Assembly: GCF_032108445.1 (NCBI RefSeq) | Contig: NZ_CP134876.1 | Location: forward strand, 5,828,001 to 5,892,000 | DNA: 64,000 bases | Source of the DNA: Micromonospora halotolerans | GTDB taxonomy: Bacteria > Actinomycetota > Actinomycetes > Mycobacteriales > Micromonosporaceae | Reading direction: 5' to 3' | Shown here: piece by piece, positions 8,630-16,902 of the stretch | Position numbering within the stretch: position 1 is the first letter of the stretch | Layout of the letters: each line of letters starts with the position of its first letter | Notes under the pieces: model-generated | What the model was told of the DNA's origin: nothing | Seen by the model: the letters and a program-made list of their open reading frames with translations, nothing else | The model's database searches: none | Translations under genes and position numbers: made by a program

Positions 8630-11600
8630 ATGTACGCCGTGCCAGCCGCCACCCGCACCCTGCTGACGTCGCTCGATCCGCTTCCCCACCGGGAGCGGAT
8701 GAACCGCATCGCAAGCTGGGCGCGTACCTCCGCCGATCGCGCCCGGGTCTGCGCCGACCTGCGTGAGCAGGGCCCCTACGAGCGGCATCTGGCCCTGGTC
8801 GCCGCGATGGTGGCCCAGGACACCGACGGCATCGCCGCCGCGACGCGGGACCCGCAGCCGTCGATCAGAGCCGCGGCGCTCACCGCGGCGCTGCGGGCGG
8901 GCATCCCGGCCGGGCCCCTCACCGAGCGGCCCGCGACGGAGCGGCGGCGTGTCTACCGGGCCCTGCGCCGCCGGCATGCGCCGGCGGTCGCCGATGCGCT
9001 CATGAGCGAGGTACGCGCGCAGTTCGGTGACGAGGAGGCCGCCGCGCTGCTGCCGGCCTGCGGCGCGGAGACGGTACGCACGTTGCTGCCCGACCTGGAG
9101 CACGCGCTCAACCTCGAGCGGCTGGTCCGGTGGCACCACGACCCGTTGGTGGACCGGGTCCGTGAGCGGCTGGCCGCTGCTCCGCCCGAGCTGCGTGGGA
9201 GGGTCTGGGGCGCCGCCGCCGGCGCCGTGCTGCGATGCGACCCGGCGCAGGCACTGGACCTGCTCGAACGGTACGCGCCCGAGGAATCGCTGCCCGGTTC
9301 GCTGGCCGCGTACGGCAGGCTCGCGTCCCACGACGCGAGCCGGGTCGCGCGCCTGCTCAGCACGCCGGGCCGCGCGGCCTGGTTGACGCGGACGCTGCTG
9401 CCGCCGGCCCTGCTGCGCCGCCTCGCGGCGCTGACCGACGACGAGCTGGCGCCGGTCGCCGGCCGGTTCCGGGACCACAGCCCAGCGCTCGCGGCGCTGC
9501 TCGACGCCGTGGCGCCGCACCGGCGCGGGGAGCTGTACGACCGCGCCCTGGCCGAGGTCGACACGGCGGCGCAGGTTCCGGCTGCCGAGGTGATGGAGGT
9601 GTTGCCGGCCGCGGTCCGGGTCCGCGAGGCGACCCGGGTGCTGGGCCTGGCGAGGATCCGTGAGTGGGAAGCCGAGGTGCGCGGCTGGAGCGCGTACCTG
9701 GCCTGGCCGGACGCGTCCGCGGCGCTGGACGTGGCGTTGCGCTCGGGCGACGCCGACGAGCGGGCGCAGGGTTACGCGCTGCTGGTGGCGGCCGCCCGTC
9801 GGTCCCGCGACCCGCAGGCGGTGGCCGAGGTGATCGTCCGGCTCCGGCGGCTGCGCAACGAACAGGATCCGGTGCGGGCGGCCGCGCTCACCGCGTTGGC
9901 GAAGGTGGCGCCGCTGCTCACCGAGGACATGGCGGCCGGGCTCACCCAGCTGACCACCGACGCGGTCGACGCCCGCGACGCCTCCGCCGCCACCACGACA
10001 GCGCTGAGCTCCCTCGCCGCCGAGGTGCTGCAGCACCACGTCGCCGTGCCGCAGCTACGCGAGTGGGCGCTGCTCACGATCGACCTGATCAGCACCGGCG
10101 CGAACATGCCGGTGCTGCGCCGCTTCGACACGGTGCTGCGCGCCGGGCAGGAGGCGATGGTCTTCGCGCGGCTGCGCGGCTGGGTCGAGGCCGGCATCGC
10201 CCGCGGCCGGTACGGCCCGCTCTTCGCGCTCACCCACGCGCTCGGCAGGCGGGCCCGGCGGCTGCCCGAGCTGCAGGAGCTGCTGCGTCGGGCGCTCGGC
10301 CGGCACACGCTGCCCTCGGTGGCCCGGACGGCGATCGGGCTGTGGCTCGACGACCCGCGTACGCGCTCGGCGCGGGTGGCCGAGGTGCTCGACATCGATC
10401 CGAGCACGGTGACGATCCACCCGGTGTGGGCGACGGTCTGCGCATCCCGCACCGGCCTGCTCGACCGGGTGCTGGACCGCCGCCCGCGCGGCCGGTTCGT
10501 GGAAGCGGGCACGCGATGGGTGCCCGCCTGGGCGTGGCACACCGAACGCTGGCTGCCTCGCCAGCAGGCCCGGTTCGTGGAGCTGCAGCAGTTGGTCGCC
10601 GCCGACGCCCAGCAGGGGGTGTGGCGGCGTGCGGCGGCGATCCGGGCCGCCGCCGGCGTCGGCGCCGCCGGCCGCGGACTGGTGGTCCGCCACCTCGACG
10701 CCCCCGAGGTGGCGATCGCCGAGGCGGCGCTCGGCGCACTGGTCTGGACGGACCGGCCGGACGAGGCACTGCCGGTGCTGCTCCAGTACGCCGACGGCGA
10801 CCGGGCGCGGGTCGCGATGTACGCGGCCGGCCGCGCCGCCCGGTACCTCCCGCCGTCCCGGCTGGCCCAGGCGCTCGGCGAGGTGGTGACCGGCCCCGCG
10901 AAGATCACGAGCCGGAAGGAGGCCGCCCGGCTGCTGGCCCGCCTCGGTCCGCCGCGGGCGATGGCCACGCTGCTCGACGCGTACCGCAACCCGGACGCGC
11001 ACCGCGACGTGCGAGCGGCGATCGTCTCCGCCGCCCGGCAGCGCCTGCAGACCGAGGCGAGCTGGACGATCCTGCGGACCGCGGTCGACGGCAGCCGGGA
11101 GGAGCGCCGCGCCGTCCTGCGCGCCTACCCGTACACGATCCCCGAACGGCACCGCCCCCGCTACGGCGCGCTCATCGTCGAGGCCTGCCGCGCTCCCGAC
11201 CGCGAGGCCCGGCGCGCCGCGTTCGCCCAGCTCGGTGAGTGGTCGCCGTGGCTGGCCGGAGTCACCGGACTGGTCGTCGACCGGCTCACCGACCTCGACG
11301 AGTCGATGGTGCACATCGAGGTCGCCAACCTGCTGAGGGCCGGTGGCGACGAGGTTCTCCGCGCCGCGCTGGCCCGGCTCGTCGACGGCGACGCCGGCGA
11401 CGACGATCCGGGCGGGCCGGCCGCGGACCGCCCCGCCCGACGGCGCATCGAACTCCTCGCGCGCGGCGCGGCCGTCCGGTCTGGGAGCCGGCCGGTGAAC
11501 GCCGACCGGACCGCCCTGGTCGACGCGGCGCGGTGGCTCGCCGGGCACCCCGCCTTCACCGGCACGGCCACGGCGCTGCTGGTCGACCTCGGCCGGCTGG

Positions 11601-11902
11601 ACAATCTGGACGAGGTCGCCGGGCTGTGTGCGGATCGGCCCGTCCTCGCGATCCGCATCGCCGAACGCGCGGGCACCCGGCTTCGGGGCCTTCGCGAGTG
11701 GCCCGACCCGGCGATCCTCAGCGGCACCGTCGCGCGACTGGCGGGGCGCGGCGACCTCGCCGGTGGGCTGATCGCGGTGGCGCTCGTCCGGCACGGGGCC
11801 GGCTTCGGGTGGAGGTCCCCGTGGCGGGATCTGCTGATCGGGCTGCGCCGGCACCCGGACGCCGACGTCCGCGAGGAGGCGTACGCCGTGGCCATGAGCT
11901 GA
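8630..11902 (+). CDS. Large HEAT-repeat-like cytoplasmic protein, unknown role
   Basis: A 1,090-residue, Ala/Arg/Leu-rich, almost wholly helical chain with no signal peptide or membrane span. Repeated helix pairs such as VRAAALTALAKVAPLL, AARLLARLGPPRAMATLL and DAHRDVRAAIVSAARQRL indicate an alpha-solenoid of HEAT/armadillo type along most of its length. Such solenoids serve as protein- or nucleic-acid-binding scaffolds; no catalytic motif is visible. Similar giants occur as single genes in Micromonosporaceae and Streptomyces, as far as I recall, without known function. An in-frame GTG at 8639 is an alternative start. It stands alone, preceded by 61 bases and followed by a remnant on the other strand. 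Confidence 0.8.
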   Translation: MYAVPAATRTLLTSLDPLPHRERMNRIASWARTSADRARVCADLREQGPYERHLALVAAMVAQDTDGIAAATRDPQPSIRAAALTAALRAGIPAGPLTERPATERRRVYRALRRRHAPAVADALMSEVRAQFGDEEAAALLPACGAETVRTLLPDLEHALNLERLVRWHHDPLVDRVRERLAAAPPELRGRVWGAAAGAVLRCDPAQALDLLERYAPEESLPGSLAAYGRLASHDASRVARLLSTPGRAAWLTRTLLPPALLRRLAALTDDELAPVAGRFRDHSPALAALLDAVAPHRRGELYDRALAEVDTAAQVPAAEVMEVLPAAVRVREATRVLGLARIREWEAEVRGWSAYLAWPDASAALDVALRSGDADERAQGYALLVAAARRSRDPQAVAEVIVRLRRLRNEQDPVRAAALTALAKVAPLLTEDMAAGLTQLTTDAVDARDASAATTTALSSLAAEVLQHHVAVPQLREWALLTIDLISTGANMPVLRRFDTVLRAGQEAMVFARLRGWVEAGIARGRYGPLFALTHALGRRARRLPELQELLRRALGRHTLPSVARTAIGLWLDDPRTRSARVAEVLDIDPSTVTIHPVWATVCASRTGLLDRVLDRRPRGRFVEAGTRWVPAWAWHTERWLPRQQARFVELQQLVAADAQQGVWRRAAAIRAAAGVGAAGRGLVVRHLDAPEVAIAEAALGALVWTDRPDEALPVLLQYADGDRARVAMYAAGRAARYLPPSRLAQALGEVVTGPAKITSRKEAARLLARLGPPRAMATLLDAYRNPDAHRDVRAAIVSAARQRLQTEASWTILRTAVDGSREERRAVLRAYPYTIPERHRPRYGALIVEACRAPDREARRAAFAQLGEWSPWLAGVTGLVVDRLTDLDESMVHIEVANLLRAGGDEVLRAALARLVDGDAGDDDPGGPAADRPARRRIELLARGAAVRSGSRPVNADRTALVDAARWLAGHPAFTGTATALLVDLGRLDNLDEVAGLCADRPVLAIRIAERAGTRLRGLREWPDPAILSGTVARLAGRGDLAGGLIAVALVRHGAGFGWRSPWRDLLIGLRRHPDADVREEAYAVAMS

Positions 11903-11909
11903 CCCCGGG

Positions 11910-12065
11910 TCAGCGGCCACCGGCGGCGGTGGCGCCGGGTGCGGTGTGCCAGTGGAGCGTCGGGCCGGAAACATCCCGTTCATCGCACAGCTGACGGATC
12001 GCCGCTGCCGCCTTGGCCGTGTAGACCGGGTCGGCGACCAGCCCCGCCTGTTCCCGGAGCCACAC
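11910..12065 (-). pseudogene. C-terminal remnant of an ACC deaminase / D-cysteine desulfhydrase-like gene
   Basis: Read on the minus strand, this stretch encodes GLVADPVYTAKAAAAIRQL, then PTLHWHTAPG and a TGA at 11912-11910. The DPVYT-K-A block followed about 25 residues later by a HT-x-G block is the conserved C-terminus of the PLP-dependent ACC deaminase / D-cysteine desulfhydrase family. Family members are about 300-340 residues; only about 50 remain. The upstream edge runs into the terminator hairpin of the neighbouring decarboxylase gene, and no start codon is available. I read it as the residue of a deletion or replacement event. Confidence 0.6.
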
Positions 12066-12090
12066 GCCGGCCACCGAAGGGGTGGCCGGC
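12066..12090 (-). terminator. Perfect 10-bp hairpin downstream of the PLP decarboxylase gene
   Basis: GCCGGCCACC at 12066-12075 pairs with GGTGGCCGGC at 12081-12090 around a 5-base loop, 17 bases after the stop of the minus-strand decarboxylase gene. It also marks the edge of the adjoining gene remnant. Confidence 0.7.
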
Positions 12091-12107
12091 CCCGGAGGGG
12101 GTCGGTG

Positions 12108-13475
12108 TCAGGCGGCGAGGCGGGTGATCGCGGCGATCGAGCGCTCCACGTCCGCCTCACTCGTGGTGGCGTTCGAGACCGACAGGCGCATCAGGCGTCG
12201 CCCGCGCCACGTCGTCCCGCCCGCCCAGCAGGTGCCGTCCGCCTGCACGGCGGCCACTACCCGGTCGGTGCGCGCGTCGTCGCCGAAGCCGACCAGCACC
12301 TGGTTGAGGACCACCTCGTTCGCCACCTCGAACCCGGCCGCGGTCAGGCCCTCGGCGAACCGGCGGGCCAGCGCGCAGCAGCGATCCACCATCGCGGCGA
12401 CGCCGTCGCGGCCCAGCTCCCGCAGACCGGCCCAGACGGCGAACCCGCGCGCCCGGCGGGAGGACTCGGCGGTAAGGTCCGCGCCCGCCGGCGAGCCGCC
12501 GGAACCGACCAGGTACGCGGCGGCGTACGACATCGCCGCCGCGTGCGCGTCGGGCCGGGAGCAGAACGCGAAGGCCGAGTCGTACGGGAGGTTCAGCCAC
12601 TTGTGGCCGTCGCAGGCCCACGAGTCGGCCAGCTCCATCCCGTCCACGAGGTGCCGCGTGGTCGGGCTCGCCGCGGCCCACAGTCCGAATGCCCCGTCCA
12701 CATGCGCCCACCCGCCGTGCCGGTGGACCAGCTCGCACGCCTCGCGCAGCGCGTCGCAGGCGCCGGTGTTCACGTTGCCGGCCTGCAGGCACACGATGGT
12801 GGGGCCCGGGGCGCCGGCGCGCAGCACGGCCCGCAGCGCTTCGACGTCGATGGCGCCGTTGGGCCCGGTGGGCACCGGCTCCAGCACGTCCGTCCCGAGG
12901 CCGAGCAGACGCAACGACCGGTCGATCGTGCCGTGCCGCTCATCCCCCACGATCACCCGGATCGGCGGCGCCCCGAGCAGCCCTTGCCGCTCCACGTCCC
13001 AACCCGCGTCGGCCAGCACCCGGTGCCGGGCGGCGGCGAGCCCGGCGGTGTTCGCCGCCTGGGCGCCGGTGACGAAGCCGACCGACGCGGCTGCCGGGAT
13101 CCCCAGCAGCTCCTTCAGCCAGCCGCCGGCGGCGGCCTCGGCGGCGATGGCGGCCGGCGAGGTGACCGCGTTGAACGCGAGCTGGTCCCAACCGGCCGCG
13201 AGGATGTCGGCCGCGGTCGCCGCCGGCAACGCGCCGCCGACCACGAACCCGAAGTACCGCGGGCCGGCGCTGGCGACCAGGCCGGGCTCGGCCGCGGCGA
13301 CCAGCTCCGCGAGCACCTGCTCGGGCGGGCGGGGGCCGGAGGGCAACGGGCCGGAGAACCCGTCGGTCACCGCCGCGTGGTCGACCGGCACGCCGACCGT
13401 TCGATCGGGCAACGACCGCCGGTAGTCGGCCGCGTGGTCGGCGGCCAGCCGGAACAGGCGACTCAGTTCCTCCAC
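12108..13475 (-). CDS. Group II PLP-dependent amino-acid decarboxylase
   Basis: A 455-residue fold type I enzyme. The PLP lysine is Lys292 in CDGHKWLN, the cofactor-stacking His is in DERHGT (His181), and the phosphate-side Asp/Ala pair is in WAHVDGAFG. This is the group II family: tyrosine, aromatic-amino-acid, diaminobutyrate and glutamate decarboxylases. It would release CO2 from an amino acid in the cytoplasm to yield an amine. The substrate cannot be read from the sequence; the nearest relatives are annotated as aspartate aminotransferase family or tyrosine/DOPA decarboxylases. It starts at ATG 13475 and is followed by a clear terminator. The alpha/beta hydrolase gene upstream ends 49 bases away on the same strand. 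Confidence 0.87.
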   Translation of the reverse strand: MEELSRLFRLAADHAADYRRSLPDRTVGVPVDHAAVTDGFSGPLPSGPRPPEQVLAELVAAAEPGLVASAGPRYFGFVVGGALPAATAADILAAGWDQLAFNAVTSPAAIAAEAAAGGWLKELLGIPAAASVGFVTGAQAANTAGLAAARHRVLADAGWDVERQGLLGAPPIRVIVGDERHGTIDRSLRLLGLGTDVLEPVPTGPNGAIDVEALRAVLRAGAPGPTIVCLQAGNVNTGACDALREACELVHRHGGWAHVDGAFGLWAAASPTTRHLVDGMELADSWACDGHKWLNLPYDSAFAFCSRPDAHAAAMSYAAAYLVGSGGSPAGADLTAESSRRARGFAVWAGLRELGRDGVAAMVDRCCALARRFAEGLTAAGFEVANEVVLNQVLVGFGDDARTDRVVAAVQADGTCWAGGTTWRGRRLMRLSVSNATTSEADVERSIAAITRLAA

Positions 13476-13524
13476 GGCCGCACCCTATCCCGTGCCCGGG
13501 ACGGCCACCGGAGGCGGCGGGGCA

Positions 13525-14397
13525 CTAGCGGTGCACGCGCCCCAGGAAGTCGCGCATCAGCGCCACCACCTCGTCGAGGTGGGTCTCCAGCAGCCAGTGG
13601 CCCCCGTCGAGCAGGTGCAGCTCCGCGTCGGGGAGGTCCCGCAGGTACGCCCGTGCCGCGTCCGCGGGCATGTAGCCGTCGTGCGGTCCCCAGAGGATGA
13701 GCGTGGGTGGCCGGTGCCGGCGCAGGTACGCCTGCTGGCGCGGGAACCAGTCGACGGTGGTGCGCTGGTCGGCGAGCAGCCGGGCGAGGTTGTGCGGGCC
13801 GGGCGGGCGGCCCACCTGCGCCCAGGACAGGACCCACAGGTCCGGGCTGACCCGCTGGGCGATCTCCTCCGGCAGATCGCCCACGAACTCGTCGCGGAAT
13901 CCCCGTTCCGAGACGTTCGGTGCCACCGTCGCCAGTGCCTGCGGGTACGGCTCGGCCCACATCTTCTTGAGCGGCGCGTACTTCGGTCCGTGCTGGTCGG
14001 GATAGATGTCGCCGTTCTGGATGACCAGGGCGGCGACCCGCTCCGGCGCGCCCATTGCCAGGCGCAGCCCGAACTGGGAGCCGTAGTCCTGGAGGTAGAT
14101 GGCGTACCGGCGCAGGTCGAGGACCTCAGTGAACCGGCGCAGGAAGGCGGCGTACGCGTCGAAGGTGTAGGCGAAACGCCCCTCGTCCGCCCGCGTGTAG
14201 CCGAATCCGGGCAGGTCCGGGGCGAGCAGCCGCCAACGGTCGCCGAGGGCCGGCAGCAGGTGGCGGAACTGGAAGGACGACGAGGGGTAGCCGTGCGGCA
14301 GGAGCACGATCGGGGCGTCGGCCGCGCCGGCCTCCCGGTAGAACGTCGGAATGCCGTCCACGTCGACGGTGCGGTGCGTGACCGGCGCGGCTGCCAT
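13525..14397 (-). CDS. Alpha/beta hydrolase of the epoxide hydrolase / haloalkane dehalogenase type
   Basis: A 290-residue cytoplasmic protein. The oxyanion-hole motif is HGYP (residues 35-38), with DLPGFGYT following near residue 61. The nucleophile elbow has Asp104 in LQDYGSQFG, not Ser. Asp at this place is typical of epoxide hydrolases and haloalkane dehalogenases, which form an alkyl-enzyme ester. The catalytic His is probably in LDGGHW near the C-terminus. The substrate is open. The gene lies between the GH11 xylanase pseudogene and the PLP decarboxylase on the same strand with gaps of 114 and 49 bases, so no operon function is evident. Confidence 0.85.
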   Translation of the reverse strand: MAAAPVTHRTVDVDGIPTFYREAGAADAPIVLLPHGYPSSSFQFRHLLPALGDRWRLLAPDLPGFGYTRADEGRFAYTFDAYAAFLRRFTEVLDLRRYAIYLQDYGSQFGLRLAMGAPERVAALVIQNGDIYPDQHGPKYAPLKKMWAEPYPQALATVAPNVSERGFRDEFVGDLPEEIAQRVSPDLWVLSWAQVGRPPGPHNLARLLADQRTTVDWFPRQQAYLRRHRPPTLILWGPHDGYMPADAARAYLRDLPDAELHLLDGGHWLLETHLDEVVALMRDFLGRVHR

Positions 14398-14511
14398 GGC
14401 GCGGCCTACCCGTCCCGCCCCCGGGCAAACGAGCGGCCGTGCTCGTCCGGCCGGTCCTGGTCGGGCGGGCGGGGTGCCGGCACGTCGACCGGCGCCCCAC
14501 CCGCTCCCAGG

Positions 14512-15507
14512 TCAGCCGGCCGCGCAGCTCGCGGTCGGCGTCGTGTTGTTGCCGTTCTTGTAGAGCGTGATGCCGAAGTTGTTGCCGTTGCCGTTCGGCC
14601 GGGCCGTGAGGGTGCCGCTGGTGCCGCTGATCGAGGCGTTCCAGCTGTTCTGCAGGGTCTGGCCGCCGTTCGTGCGGATGGTGACGACCCAGTTGCTGCT
14701 GCCGCTGACCGAGAAGTTCACGTTGAACCGGTCGCTCCACTCGTCGGCGCGGGTGACGCTGACCGTGCAGCCGCCGCCGGGCGGCGGGGTGGTCGGGCCG
14801 GGGGCCGCGCCGCCCACCGTGATGTTGGAGCTGCCGCTGCTCTGGTAGCCCTCGGTGGCCAGGATCTGGTAGTCGTGGCTGCCCAGGTTCATGCCGTACC
14901 GGGCCCACGCGTCGAAGTGGTTGCCGGCGGTGATGGTGCCGCCGACCCGCTTCGACTGCCGGACGCTCCAGTACTGGTAGAAGGTGCGGGTGCCCTCGAT
15001 GGAGGGCGCGTTGACCCGCTGCGTGCGGTAGATGTCGTACGTGCCGCCGTCGCTGGTGACCGTGCCCATGAACCCCTGGCCGCCCGGCGGCCGGTAGGTG
15101 CCCCAGCTGTCGATGATGTAGTACTCGACGAGCGGGTTCCTCGTCCACCCGTAGAGGGTCAGGTAGGCGTTGCCGGACGGGTTGAACGTGCCGGAGTAGG
15201 TCACGGTCCGGCGTGCGCCGGGATTCCAGCCCTTGCCGGCGACGAAGTTGTTGACGTTGCTCCACTGGGTGCTGTACTGGCCGCCGCTACCCATGTTCAT
15301 GGAGACGTTGCCACTGTCCTTTCAGAAGGAATAGAAGTAGCCGTTGTTCGTCCCGGTGGAGTTCGACGTCACGGTCTCGGCGTGCGCGGGGCTGGACTGC
15401 AGGGCCGTGGCGCCGGCCGTGACCAGGACGGCGGCACAGGCGCCGCCGATGAGCATTCGGAGGCGGCCACGTCTGGTGGTCCTCGCGGGGACGGGGGCGT
15501 CGGTCAT
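14512..15507 (-). pseudogene. Secreted GH11 endo-xylanase with CBM2, interrupted by one in-frame TGA
   Basis: An ATG at 15507, behind AGGAAG, opens a signal peptide ending at AHA (residue 43), then [18 protein letters not shown]. Codon 62 (bases 15324-15322) is TGA. The same frame continues with [17 protein letters not shown], a full GH11 fold, to 14512. GH11 enzymes have Trp in this place (FYSFWKDSGN), so TGG to TGA is a one-base change. Everything else is intact: nucleophile Glu in PLVEYYI (128), acid/base Glu in ATEGYQ (219), a Pro/Gly linker and a CBM2 from Cys247. It would cleave beta-1,4-xylan outside the cell. The alternatives are a recent nonsense mutation, a base error, or UGA read-through. 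Translation could restart at ATG 15300, but that product lacks the signal and first strands. Confidence 0.9.
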
Positions 15508-15675
15508 GTGCGTGCTTCCTCTCTCGACGGCTGGCGGAGGCCAGCAGCGCGGCGCGACCCGGCGGCAGCTGCCGGCGGCCCGTGACCGCCGTCGGAGGAG
15601 CGGGTCGCGGACGGTCGGCATCGGCGGTGATGGATGGGTCCCGACGGCGAAAGCATCGGCCGCCCGGCGACACAC

Positions 15676-15699
15676 TGTCAACAACTTCCGGAAAAGTTG
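15676..15699 (-). promoter_or_regulatory. -35 box and abutting operator-like dyad upstream of the xylanase gene
   Basis: On the minus strand TTGACA occupies 15681-15676, a consensus -35; a -10 would fall near 15658-15653 (weak, CGATGC-like). Immediately upstream, 15682-15699 is an 18-base dyad, CAACTT-CCGGAA-AAGTTG, containing the octamer TTCCGGAA (15686-15693). The predicted leader would be about 140 bases. The same octamer lies near the next two regulatory sites listed, which suggests one repressor controls them. Confidence 0.5.
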
Positions 15700-15828
15700 C
15701 GGACCCTCGACCGCGGCCGACGATCCCGACCCGAGGCATCGCCGCTACTCAAGCCACGTCGGCGGGTGGGCACGACCTGCGGATGACGATCCCGACCTCA
15801 CTGGCGGCGCTCACCGACCGGGCGGTGA

Positions 15829-15846
15829 TTCCGGAATTTTCCGGGA
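15829..15846. promoter_or_regulatory. Tandem TTCCGGAA / TTTTCCGGGA element
   Basis: TTCCGGAA at 15829-15836 is followed directly by TTTTCCGGGA to 15846, just beyond the esterase stop. It may be a second operator acting on the xylanase promoter about 150 bases away. Confidence 0.35.
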
Positions 15847-15848
15847 GG

Positions 15849-16814
15849 TCAGCCGCCGAGGGCGGTACGGAGGAAGTCGAGGGCTGCCGCGTCGTCGTCG
15901 ATCCCGCCCGCCTCGTGGCCGTTGTACCGCCACACCGCCAGCTCGGCCGGCCCCCGGTAGGCGTTGACCGCGGCGAAGACCGTGGACGGGGGCACGATCT
16001 CGTCCATCAGGGCCACGGAGAAGCGGGCGGGCACGGTGGCCCGGCGGGCGAACGCGACACCGTCGACGTAGCCGAGCGTGCGCAGCACCTGCTCCTCCCG
16101 GTCCCGGTGCACCGCCAGGTAGTCCCGGATCTCCCGGTAGGGCGCGGCGTCGGTGATCGTCACGGCACGCGGCATGTCGCAGAGGAACGGCACGTACGCG
16201 ACCGCCGCGCGCAGGTCCGGCACCAGGGCGGCGGCGGCGAGCGCGGCGCCGCCGCCCTGGCTGTGACCGAGCACTGCGACCCGGGCGGCGTCGACCGCCG
16301 GCAGGCGGCGCGCCGCGTCGACGGCCCGGACCGCGTCGGTGAGGAAGCGGCGGTAGTAGTAGCGGCGCGGATCCTCGACGCCCCGGGTGGTCATCCCGGG
16401 GGCCTGCGGGCCCGCCCCGGCGACGTCCGGGGTGTCGCCCCGGCTCCAGCCGGAGCCCTGGCCGCGGGTGTCCATCTGGAGGTGGGCGAACCCGGCGGCG
16501 GCCCAGAGCAGGTTCTCCAGCGGGTGGCCGCGCCCGCCGCCGTAGCCGACGTACTGCACGACGGCCGGCAGCGGCCCGGACGCGCCCCGGGGCACCCGCA
16601 GCCACGCCTTCACCGGCTGCCCGGCGAAGCCCGGGAAGGTGACGTCGAAGACGTCCAGGCCGACCAGCGGGGTGGCCACCGCGGTCACCTCGACCGGTTC
16701 GCCGCAGGACCGGGCCTCGGCGAGGGTGTCGGCCCAGAACGCGTCGAAGTCCGGCGGCTCGCGCAGGTCGCTGCGGTGGGCGCGCAGCTCCGCCTCGGGC
16801 AGGTCGGTGTACAC
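15849..16814 (-). CDS. Acetylxylan esterase / cephalosporin-C deacetylase, carbohydrate esterase family 7
   Basis: A 321-residue alpha/beta hydrolase without signal peptide. The triad is Ser185 in GHSQGGG, Asp271 in LMDEIVPPST and His300 in YNGHEAGG; RGQG near residue 117 is the CE7 oxyanion motif. CE7 enzymes are intracellular and remove acetyl groups from imported xylo-oligosaccharides, which suits its place between a xylanase and a xylo-oligosaccharide importer/GH3 operon. It has its own upstream gap with a TTCCGGAA site 58 bases before the start. Bases 16903-17043 upstream carry the tail of a second CE7 gene, so this locus once held two copies. Confidence 0.92.
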   Translation of the reverse strand: MYTDLPEAELRAHRSDLREPPDFDAFWADTLAEARSCGEPVEVTAVATPLVGLDVFDVTFPGFAGQPVKAWLRVPRGASGPLPAVVQYVGYGGGRGHPLENLLWAAAGFAHLQMDTRGQGSGWSRGDTPDVAGAGPQAPGMTTRGVEDPRRYYYRRFLTDAVRAVDAARRLPAVDAARVAVLGHSQGGGAALAAAALVPDLRAAVAYVPFLCDMPRAVTITDAAPYREIRDYLAVHRDREEQVLRTLGYVDGVAFARRATVPARFSVALMDEIVPPSTVFAAVNAYRGPAELAVWRYNGHEAGGIDDDAAALDFLRTALGG

Positions 16815-16871
16815 GGCCGCCTCTCAGCTCGTCGGGGTGCGCCTAACAGCCGGCCGGACCGGGCCGAGAAT

Positions 16872-16879
16872 TTCCGGAA
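16872..16879. promoter_or_regulatory. TTCCGGAA octamer in the esterase promoter region
   Basis: The octamer occurs within AATTTCCGGAACAGT, 58-65 bases upstream of the esterase ATG on the minus strand. It is the third copy seen in non-coding DNA within 1.2 kb. Confidence 0.4.
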
Positions 16880-16902
16880 CAGTGCCGCGATCTCCCGGCA
16901 CG

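Larger units (their letters stand above)
15508..15848. other. Gene-free stretch upstream of the xylanase pseudogene
   Basis: This 341-base gap separates the esterase stop from the xylanase start on the same strand. It holds the -35/operator element at 15676-15699 and a second TTCCGGAA copy at 15829-15836. I see no coding signal; frames through it are short and of biased composition. Confidence 0.6.

Noticed and set aside
10055..12160. A 701-codon minus-strand frame under the HEAT-like gene
   Set aside because: It runs antisense through the solenoid gene and out through the remnant and terminator; no coherent protein is visible.
15322..15324. Selenocysteine decoding of the in-frame TGA
   Set aside because: GH11 xylanases have Trp at this place, no redox role is plausible, and I see no SECIS-like hairpin directly after the codon.
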